A stretch of DNA of 64,000 bases from Peromyscus leucopus (lineage: Eukaryota > Chordata > Mammalia > Rodentia > Cricetidae). The notes under the pieces were generated by a model, which saw only the letters and a program-made list of their open reading frames with translations, did no database searches and was not told the origin of the DNA. The stretch covers positions 13,330,226 to 13,394,225 of the forward strand of contig NC_051069.1 of NCBI RefSeq assembly GCF_004664715.2. Direction: 5' to 3'. Positions 56,105-64,000 of the stretch are shown here, piece by piece; the stretch's first letter is position 1, and each line of letters opens with the position of its first letter. The position numbers and the translations under genes are program-made.

Positions 56105-56310
56105 TTTTTTTTTTAATTTTTATTATTTTAACTATGTGCATGGGGGTATATACACATGAATACAAGTTCTCACAAAGATCAGAGATGTGAGATCCTGGAG
56201 CTGGGGTTACAGGCAGTTGTAAGCTGCCTGACATGGGTATTGGGAATCGAACTCAGGTCCTCAGGAAGAGCAGTATGTGTTCTTAACCACTGAGCCATCT
56301 CTCCAGCCAT
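56105..56310 (-). repeat. B2-type SINE
   Basis: 'tgggaatcgaactcaggtcc' and 'taaccactgagccatctctc'. Confidence 0.8.
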
Positions 56311-56324
56311 ATACACATATTTTT

Positions 56325-56486
56325 TTTAATGTATGAGTGCTCTGCGTGCATACCTGCATGTCAGAAGAGGGGCATCAGATCCTATTATAGATGGTTGTGA
56401 GTCACTATGTGGTTGCTGAAATTGAACTCAGAACCTCTGGAAGAGCAGCCAGGGCTCTTAACTGCTGAGTCATCTCTCCAGCCCCC
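56325..56486 (-). repeat. B2 SINE, second of a tandem pair
   Basis: 'atagatggttgtgagtcact' to 'ctgagtcatctctccagccc'. Confidence 0.85.
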
Positions 56487-57014
56487 AGAGCTGTTTCTGA
56501 AGTCAGAGGTAACCATGCTCATCTCAGACTAAACGTCTTTTTCCTCTGCATTGGGGATACCTGGGTTGCATCTAGGGAAAGAAATCTGCCCCAGGGGTCT
56601 TGTTGAGGGCTGAAGACTCTGCCCACAGTCTCCAAGCTATTTGGGTTGTCAAAAGGTTCCAGATTCAAAATTAGCTGATGGAGCCTCCTCAAGTCCTTGT
56701 TGGTGTAGCCTCCATGTAAAAACTGGCTAAGGCTGGAGGCAGAGGCATTCAGGAAGCTGCAGACTGATGGCCGGATGAGTACTTGTGTGGTTGCCTCAGT
56801 CCTGCATTAAGCATCTTCTTGAGGCTGAGGCCTAGAAGTCAGGGATTTTGACTATTCAGTGAAGGCCAAGGATGCTGGAATATGAGCCACACAAGAACAG
56901 AATGGGAGTTGTCTCTGTAGGAGCAGCAAGATAGATGGTCTGATATAGAACTAGGAAGCTGAGGAGTAGAGGAAGGCTCAAATTGTGACCTGTTGCCATT
57001 ATGGTCATCTCTGT

Positions 57015-57415
57015 CATCTTGACACAACCCAGAATCACATGGAAGAAGTCTTAATGAGGAATTGTATATTACTGAATTGGCCTGTGAGCATATCTGTGAG
57101 GGATTGTCTTAACTGATGTAGGAAGCATCCCACGTGGGTCTTTGCACCAGTCCTTAGGCAAAGGGTCATGAACTGTGTAAAAGTAGAGAAACCAAGCTGA
57201 GTATAAGCAAGCAAGCCATTGAGCAGGTCTGCACCCAGTTCTCTCTGCTCTTGCCTGTGGATGTAATATGCCTAGCACTCTGAAACTCCTGTTTGATGTC
57301 CCCATAATGATGGACTATACCCTGGAACTGAAATATGAAATGCCCCTATCTTTCCTAAGTTGCTTTTTGCCAAGGTTTTTTTTTTTTAATCACAACAACA
57401 GAAATGAACCTAGAA
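57015..57415 (+). repeat. Dispersed rodent repeat, diverged
   Basis: 'tcttgacacaacccagaatc' near its start and 'atcacaacaacagaaatgaa' at its end match the layout of a common rodent interspersed repeat that opens with 'cttgacacagc' and closes with 'cacagcaatagaaacc'. Family not assigned. Confidence 0.5.
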
Positions 57416-57817
57416 CAGTTGCTAAGAGGTATAATTTTGGAGGGCCAGATCAAGACTCAAGGATGAGCACTCAGCAGAGGTCTGGAAATCATGGGAGTTT
57501 TACTAGCCTACAGAGAGCCCAAGGATCAGCTAATCCTCACAGCCAGCAAATAGACCCAGGGGTGCTGAATTGCTAAGGCAATCTTTAGATCCAAGTCCAT
57601 GAAGAACTGGGTGAGAGATGCTTTGATTCTAGAAAAGCCATCTTCTCAGGGATGTCCACAAAAGGTCAAGAAAGGAGATATTTCCCAATGGGAAGTATCT
57701 GGAACAGTTATCCCGCTATCTAGAAGGAAATACTATAGATTGGAGTCCATTGTTTTCTCTTTTGTCTTATTTCAAATGGAAGAGTTTTAAAAAACAATGG
57801 TCTAATCTCCCTCCACT

Positions 57818-57975
57818 TTTTTTTTTTTCCTAGACAGGGTTTCTCTGTGTAGCTTTGGAGCCTGTCCTGGAACTCACTCTGTAGACCAGGCTGGCCTTGA
57901 ACCCACGGAGATCCTCCTGCCTCTGCCTCCTGAGTGCTGGGATTAAAAGGCATGCACCACTACTGCCCAGCTGTC
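57818..57975 (-). repeat. B1 SINE, near full length
   Basis: 'cctagacagggtttctctgt' to 'aggcatgcaccactactgcc'. Confidence 0.9.
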
Positions 57976-58111
57976 TCCCTCCACTATTTTATATTAGTTA
58001 TTGTAGGAGTGAAAAATTGGGCCTTTTGGCCACATACTGCAAAATCTTCAGGACACATCCGGACCTGATCAAGAATCAGACATCACTCGGGGATGAAGAC
58101 TGGGTAAAGAA

Positions 58112-58272
58112 CGCCAGATGTTGGTGGCACACGCCTTTAATCCCAGCCCTGGGGAAGCAGAGGCAGGCAGATCTCTGTGAGTTCGAGGCCAGCCTGGTCT
58201 CCAAAGTGAGTTCCAGGAAAGGCACAAAGCTACATAGAGAAACCCTGTCTAGAACCCCCCCCCAAAAAAAAA
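58112..58272 (+). repeat. B1 SINE
   Basis: 'ccagatgttggtggcacacg' to 'gaaaccctgtctagaacccc', with a C then A run. Confidence 0.9.
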
Positions 58273-58849
58273 AGACTGGATAAAGCAATTGTGTTCACAA
58301 CTGCTTTGTCTCTCACATACATAGAAAACAGCTGTGTATGCTTTGGATGGGCCCAGGATTATTACACTGTTAGCCAGATGCAGTTTTGGAATTGTATGTT
58401 TGTCAATAAAAGTTTAGGTACAATAAAGGGTAAAATGTGCTTGGTGTCAATTATCTTTCCCTTTGCCGAGCTGTTTCTCCTCTTCCTTGCAGACCTGAAA
58501 AAATGGCCCAGTTTTCTATCTTAGAAACATGCTCAAGGCTGAGGAAAGTCTTCCCTGGAATTTTAGAGCTAGAAGTAGTGAGATCAACATATAAAAGGAA
58601 GTGGAATAAAGAGGTAGAGACATCATCATTTAAACCCCTAGACCCAGCAATGGCTAGAGGCAGGGATTTATCCTTTGACCAATTGTTTATGCAAGCTATT
58701 TAATTTCCTAATGACCTAAAGATGCTTGTGTTTAGGTTTTGTTACTTGCAATTGAAAAGGGCCAGACTATTACATGAACACACAAACAAAGACATAACAC
58801 CATGTTGCTCAAACTCAAACATTCTACAAATCTTCCATTACCTTACCAA

Positions 58850-59285
58850 GGGTCTAAGGGACCAGATAAATGCTTAAAGCTTTGTGAGCCACGTATGGTT
58901 CTGTATCATCAATTTGTTTTGACAACTCTTTAAAAATATCAAATGGGGACTGGATATAGGACTCAGTGGTTAAGAATGGACTGCTCTTGCAGAGGACCAA
59001 GTTCAGTTTGTAACGCCCACATTAGGCCACTGACAAACACCTGTAACTCCAGTTCCAGGAACTCCAATGCCCTCGCTGGTCACTATGGACACCTGCACTC
59101 ATGGGCATTTCCCCACAGAGAGACATGTACACATACTTATAATGAAAAAAAAAATCCTTGAAAAAAATTTTTAAGAAAATCATTCTTTAAAAAAAATCAT
59201 CCTTAATGTGTAGGACATACAAAAATATGTCACAGGTCAGGTCTGGCTGACAGACCATAGTTTGCCAACCCTTGATCTAAAATCA
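58850..59285. mobile_element. Old hAT-type DNA element interrupted by a B2-like SINE
   Basis: Left part 'gggaccagataaatgcttaa' and 'gctttgtgagccacgtatgg'; right part 'ctgacagaccatagtttgcc' and 'aacccttg'. These are the two ends of a 'caggggttggcaaact' type element. The SINE at 58945-59190 splits it. Confidence 0.45.
58945..59190 (+). repeat. B2/B3-type SINE
   Basis: 'ggggactggatataggactc', 'ttaagaatggactgctcttg' and 'cctgtaactccagttccagg', ending in A-rich sequence. Confidence 0.65.
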
Positions 59286-59864
59286 CGCCAACCCCTGCGG
59301 CTTGGGGATCTAGAGTTTGCCAATCCCTCACTCATATCCTACAGTATGACATAAAATAAGTTCCATATTGTTTCAAATGCCTTGACCTGACTCAGTACTG
59401 AGTTAAGGGTCAGGGTAGATTTGGAAATGGTAAAAGGGTCTTGACTTATTTATAAAGTAATAGAATCTGAAATAAGTGATTATTATTATTTCTTGGCTAT
59501 AAACACCTTTTCACAATTATGCATTTGCTCAAAGACTTGGTTTGAATATCTCAGTTCCTTCTTGATGACTCTTCACCTTAATCTTCAGGAAGACTTTCTT
59601 GGGTCTCCCAACGTTAGTGCCTGGGTTGGTAGTTTTCTTGCTATAGACCACATGCATCCCTCTATCGTATGTGCTTTAATAGTCTGCGTTCCCCCTTAAC
59701 TCCTGCTACTTGGTAGTAGCCCGAGCCCTAGAATGGTGTTTAGCACCTAGCACTGAGAGAACGCTCTGCTTTTAGGTGAACACCTGAAGTGTGTTTCCGT
59801 GTGTGCCCGTGCATGTGCACAGATATGCAGAGACCAGAGTACAACTTCAGCTATCATTCCTTAG

Positions 59865-60090
59865 CTTTTTTGAGATAGGGTCTCTCATTGTCCTTGAACT
59901 CACCAATTTGGCTAGGATGACTGACCAGCAGACCTCACAGATCTGCTTGTCTCTGTTGAAGTGCTGAGGTTATGTGTGCATGCCTGTTTTGTTTGTTTGT
60001 CTGAATGTGAGTTCTGAGGAATTGACCTCAGTTCCTTGGGCTCACAAGGCAAACACTTGCCTTGTATTGTCTGAGCTGTGTCCCCAGGCC
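59865..60090 (-). repeat. B1/B4-type SINE, degenerate
   Basis: 'ttgagatagggtctctcatt' and 'tgaggttatgtgtgcatgcc', followed by 'attgacctcagttccttggg'. Confidence 0.45.
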
Positions 60091-60949
60091 CATGAATGTG
60101 TCTTTGTTTGAATGGGCAGATGTTGCATATCTCCACCTGTACCCGAGGTGCTCATCTTCGGGTTAGCACTATGCTGGTGTATATGTGCCTCCACATCAGT
60201 TCCTCTCCCAGCTGGCAATTATTTGTGGATGTAAACCACAGCTAACCTGGCAATGTGGTTGACAAATCTAGTTTTAATTCTCATTACTTCCAAAAACCAG
60301 TCGAAGACAGAGGACCAGGTGAAAACAGGTTTTCTTAAAAAGTGCCTGGAGGGCATTATCCTCTTTCCCACCCACATCCTTCACTGTCCCAGTGTTATCA
60401 GATGGCAGGCCTCCAGTGTTGGACCAGAGTAGCCCCCATTCTGTGGGGCTTCAAACTAGGTTGATCCATGACTTAGGGGTGGGAGTGTAAATTATTCCCT
60501 CAGGGAAAAAAGTGTGTCCTAGGCCCCGCAGGCCCAGGAAGGGCTGGGCAAGGCAAGGTGAACTGTGGTATTCTAAGCTGAATCTTTGCCCATCTCACAG
60601 AAGCAGGCAGGAAGCACCACTGTTGATCAGCTTTATATGGCACCCACTGTATACAACAGACAGACAAGGACAGACAGACAGAGCACACACCACTTCTAAG
60701 CTGAACACTGCTCACCATCTAAAAGCACCTTGGGTAAGCACACGTGAGACACACTTGCATAGGAAAGATGTACTTTTTAAAGGAATGAATTAGTATTTTG
60801 GCAAAACATCTACTTCCCTCCCGGGTCCTGGGTAAAGAGGGACCTCTAATTCTGAAGCTTCTACATAGTGAAAATTATCCCCTTCTCAAAGGCAGTATTT
60901 ACAGCAGCAAACCTTCCATATCTGTTGTCACAGCCCTCTACACATATCT

Positions 60950-61010
60950 TGAGTCTACTTTACAGGTGGGCAAACTTAGACTAAGAGACAGAAGGTGGCC
61001 TGGAGCTAGG
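60950..61010 (-). repeat. MIR fragment, reverse
   Basis: 'tttacaggtgggcaaactta' then 'gactaagagacagaaggtgg' resembles the reverse MIR core. Confidence 0.35.
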
Positions 61011-61519
61011 GGACACTGGGGAAACAAGTCGCAAGAGGAGGGGAAACAGGAGGTGTCTCAGCTCAGCCAAGGCGTGGCCTCGGTCTGCCTGGACTGGGAA
61101 GGCAAAGGCTCCCTCTTTCTTCCGGCCTGGGGAGGCTGGGGCTCCGCAGGAAAGGGCATCGGGAAGGAAAGGCAGATTCCCATTCTGATGGCTGGGGCCC
61201 TCCCAGGAGAGCAGAAGGCCAAGCAGGCCTGAGCTCCTCCTGAGGCCTCCCCGTCAGGGATGCTATCTGAGCTTGGGGATTGTGGGTTCACTGCTTCCAT
61301 AACCGTCTTCTTGCTGGAATATGAGTCTAGACTTCACATCCTTTTCCATTTTTTAAAAAGGGCAGGGCAAGGAAGTAGCTTCAGAAGGAACGAGACACAG
61401 GACAATCTTTCCACAGCCTCCTCTGCCTAGGCTGGGCTATCAAGGGTCTCCTTCACCCTGTCTCCTAGGGGTATTTAAAGGCCGCTTTTATGAGACTCTA
61501 TACTGTCTTTTTTGTCTCT

Positions 61520-62676
61520 CTTCTGTTTTTTCTTCTTTGTTTTAATTTATATAGATATATATATATATTCTTAAAAAAAGCAATAGTCCTTTGGTCCCTA
61601 AACACTAAGGAATGATATGATTTTGAACGAAGTAAGTCTGGGCTTCCCTTGTTGAGAAGCCCTTGGCACCCCCGAGGCCCTCTGCTGGTTCCCTTAGATC
61701 AGTCGATCCTCAGCCAGCACTGGTTGCCCTGCCAGCTTGAGCGCTCCGTGGAACAACCCACATGATGAGTGGCCTGAGCCCCAGGCGCCAGCCCTGGGTC
61801 CGGTCCACCTCCGTCTGCTGCCACTCCTTCCGGTAGGGCCACTCCAGCGTTTCTGTGCTTTTCTTTCTCCTTCCTTCTCACTCTTCAGTTTCTGTTGTTG
61901 GGTATTAATTGATAAGGAGACAGGGGTGGGAGGAGGCAAAGGTCACTGAGGGTAAGATAAGAGCAGCCTGTCCCCTCTGTGACATCTCAGCTAAGTGCCT
62001 GGGTTTCTCTTCCTGGCAGCATCCTGGCCACAGAAGCCAGCCCTGCCTGGATCACAGGCAGACCATTGTGGTCAGTGTCCTGCAGGAAGTTTCTGGGGCA
62101 GCTGGAGTAAGCTGAGACCCAGTGGACCTGCAGGGACAGCACAACTCTCCAAGTTGCAGGCAGCCTCCTAGGGCCCTTCCAGACTGGCCCTTGTCACCTC
62201 ATTGTTCATGAAGGTCTACTGAGGATCTTTACCCCTCTCCCCTCATCTCCACATTAGCTGCTCTGTTCTTCATTCAGACTGCCCAGTGGTTCCATCCCCT
62301 TCACCATAAAGTCAGGACTTATGGTCCATGAGGTCCTCATGAACTGAACCAAACCCCATTTACCGCAGCCCTCCTATATGAGCTCACTGCTTCTGTGACC
62401 CCCTACAGCTGTTGCCAGAATATATTGGGCTGAATTTTCCTAAAAATCGCCTCTCCAAGGCTGGAAACACCAAGGTTGTCTAATTCATCTTGAACTTCGG
62501 GTTGAAAGAAAATCCCAGTCTCTGTTTCCCTTGTCCCTGCCTCTTCTCTTTATTCCTGGATTTCTCAGAGGGCAGTACTCCAATGTCATAAAGCTGGTAG
62601 GGTCTTGGGACCTGGGTCCCATTTGCCTGACATCCACCAAAGACTCACCTGTCTGTGACTGATCAGTGAGTGCAGA
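61520..62676 (-). other. CELF6: CELF6 3' untranslated region (extent uncertain)
   Basis: Starts after the TGA at 62679-62677. There is an AATAAA on the minus strand near 62553-62548 and an ATTAAA near 61548-61543. The low SINE density of 60.1-62.7 kb fits a real UTR. I placed the end at the farther signal; the nearer would make it only about 150 bases. Confidence 0.4.
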
Positions 62677-62804
62677 TCAGTAAGGCCTGTTGGCATCCTT
62701 AGGTCTCTTTAGCTGGACCTTGAGCCTCTTCATGCCGATTTGAAAGCCATTCATGGCTTGGATGGCAGTCTGGGCACTGGTTGGATTGTCAAAACTAACA
62801 AACC
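62677..62804 (-). CDS. CELF6: CELF6 last coding exon (end of RRM3)
   Basis: Acceptor CCTCCAG|GG. Encodes [11 protein letters not shown] and [12 protein letters not shown], ending K-D-A-N-R-P-Y-stop, the C-terminus shared by CELF3-6. The RNP1 motif (K-C-F-G-F-V-S-F) is split between this and the preceding exon. Confidence 0.97.
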
Positions 62805-63974
62805 CTGGAGGGTGTGGGCAGACAGGTTAGCTGGGAATCCAGCTTGCCAGGGTCTCCTTTCTCTAATTTCCAGGCTAGGTCCATCACATATGTATCTTTC
62901 CATTGCTTAACTATGTGAGCATGTATGCCTACATAAGCATAGACACATGCTTAATAGAGGCAAATCATTCCTAAAGGTGTGGTTTCCAGAAAGATGGGAA
63001 GTAAGTCTGGTCGGGGAAGGGACGGGTGTTGGTCAGAGTATTTCCCTGATTTGGGTGGGCTGCTTCACTCCACTCCTCCCAATCTGGCTTCAGATCAGCA
63101 GTTGGGGTCTGAAGGCAACTCATGATTCCAAACCCAGACTCATCCCGCTCTGGACAAACTCCAAAACTGCAACCTTCCTGATTTCACACACTCTAGTTAC
63201 CCAAGATTCTCAGGTGATCTGAAATAAGGCTTGCTGTGCCCATACTTTGTCCCATAACATTCAGTCTCTGGAAGCCTTATGTGTGGTCCCTGGGGAATCC
63301 TGACGCGCAGGGATGGATCAGCTCACCAAAACACTTGCTCTGGTTGGTGGCACGATCCACAAAGACTTTGGCAGAGACAACGGCTCCGAAGGGCAGGAAT
63401 GTCTGTATGAGTTCTGCATCCCCAAATTCCTGAGGCAGGTGGTAGATGAAGAGGTTACAGCCTTCGGGGCCTGCAGGAACAGGAGCAGGCTTGTTCAGGG
63501 GAAGGACCCCGAGGGGCACCCCCACATACACAGGCCGCTGCTCTCCAGCCCCCAGGCCCTCACCTTCTCTTTGTTGTTGAGGCAGAGCTGAAGGCTGCTG
63601 GGGGAAAGCTGTGTTCACTGGGCCGTAGGCCGAGGGATAGGCTGCTGGAGACAGAGGTGGGAGCGGGCAGTGACCCACAGACGCCATTTCCCAAACAGAT
63701 CCCTATGTGCCTGGCCACCTCTGACAGGTTCAACCCAGTTCACCATTACCCTTGTCCCAAGACAGGTCGCTGGGGGCTGGGAACTGAACAGGATGGAAGA
63801 ATTGACTCCTCGGCACAGAGCCTAACCCTCCCACAAATCTCCCTGTTCCTTTCTGAGGCCGTTGAACACCCCACATCCCCACCCCCCGGGCTGGGCAGCA
63901 CCGAGAGAAACCTGCATAGTGGTGTATCCCAGCGTAGGCCTGCTGCAGGGAGTCAGCCACACCGGGGCTCTGGG
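62677..63974 (-). CDS. CELF6: CELF6, CUGBP Elav-like RNA-binding protein (partial, C-terminal part)
   Basis: CELF6 binds UG-rich RNA and regulates alternative splicing and mRNA stability, mainly in brain. Four exons are visible: 63912-63974, 63564-63644, 63327-63470 and 62677-62804. They give the end of the divergent linker ([15 protein letters not shown]) and the third RRM, with RNP2 L-F-I-Y-H-L-P and RNP1 K-C-F-G-F-V-S-F. RRM1, RRM2 and most of the linker lie beyond the right edge. I chose CELF6 over CELF3, 4 and 5 from linker residues ([21 protein letters not shown]) and because PARP6 is the neighbour. All junctions keep frame. Confidence 0.93.
63327..63470 (-). CDS. CELF6: CELF6 coding exon, start of RRM3
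   Basis: Acceptor CCTGCAG|GC and donor TGTTTTG|GTGAGC. Encodes [16 protein letters not shown] through A-T-N-Q-S-K-C-F. 144 bases, so skipping keeps frame but destroys RRM3. Confidence 0.97.
63564..63644 (-). CDS. CELF6: CELF6 coding exon with NAGNAG acceptor
   Basis: Acceptor TCTCCAG|CAG and donor GAGAAG|GTGAGG. Encodes [17 protein letters not shown] and L-P-Q-Q-Q-R-E. The tandem CAGCAG could drop one alanine. Confidence 0.93.
63912..63974 (-). CDS. CELF6: CELF6 coding exon
   Basis: Acceptor CTCTCCAG|CC and donor TATGCAG|GTTTCT. Encodes [20 protein letters not shown]. The remaining 26 bases of the window are intron. Confidence 0.93.
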
Positions 63975-64000
63975 CTGGAGAGAGAGGGGGCCCAAGGCCC

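Larger units (their letters stand above)
49620..61520. other. Intergenic region between PARP6 and CELF6
   Basis: About 12 kb with SINEs, an LTR-like block, several microsatellites and unique sequence. The longest open frame (plus strand, 53819-54568) ends in a reverse B2 and is not supported as a gene. Confidence 0.65.

Noticed and set aside
62548..62553. Nearest AATAAA as the only CELF6 poly(A) site
   Set aside because: It would leave a 3' UTR of about 150 bases, short for a CELF gene, so I kept the longer extent at low confidence; both sites may be used.
63277..63687. 136-codon single-exon reading of CELF6
   Set aside because: The frame reads through the intron between 63471 and 63563. 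Splice sites and family sequence show two exons.

Overview
This is mammalian nuclear DNA from a myomorph rodent. The window is packed with rodent B1 and B2 SINEs, one ID element and two short rodent hAT-type DNA elements, over a background of older MIR repeats. Genes are split into short exons with GT-AG introns, and two CpG islands mark promoters. The LTR-like block near 51.7-52.2 kb and the general SINE make-up suggest a cricetid (hamster, vole or deer-mouse type), but the species cannot be fixed from sequence alone.

Three genes lie head to tail, all read from the minus strand. At the right edge (62.7-64.0 kb) are the last four coding exons of CELF6, an RNA-binding protein, ending with its third RRM. 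In the middle (about 16.9-49.5 kb) is the whole of PARP6, a mono-ADP-ribosyltransferase: 22 exons carry coding sequence, plus a CpG-island first exon. They join in one open frame of 631 codons plus stop. At the left, a CpG island (about 8.0-9.6 kb) holds a short non-coding first exon that fits the 5' end of PKM (pyruvate kinase M), whose coding exons lie beyond the left edge. The order CELF6-PARP6-PKM on one strand matches the conserved HEXA-CELF6-PARP6-PKM block (human 15q23).

Layout: 1-8.0 kb, PKM intron 1 with SINEs and no recognisable exon; 8.0-9.6 kb, PKM promoter island; 9.6-16.9 kb, intergenic; 16.9-49.6 kb, PARP6; 49.6-61.5 kb, intergenic and repeat-rich; about 61.5-64 kb, CELF6 3' UTR and last exons.

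I found no undescribed multi-gene system. The best leads are in PARP6 RNA processing: three upstream ORFs in the start exon, a start codon that is the last three bases of its exon, a competing GC/GT donor pair that adds or removes 20 codons in frame, and a NAGNAG acceptor just before the catalytic domain. CELF6 has a second NAGNAG. Three ACGTG (HIF-type) motifs and a perfect TTACGTAA palindrome sit just downstream of the PKM first exon. Exon borders were set by hand from splice signals and frame; PARP6, CELF6 and PKM were identified from remembered family sequences, not from a search.
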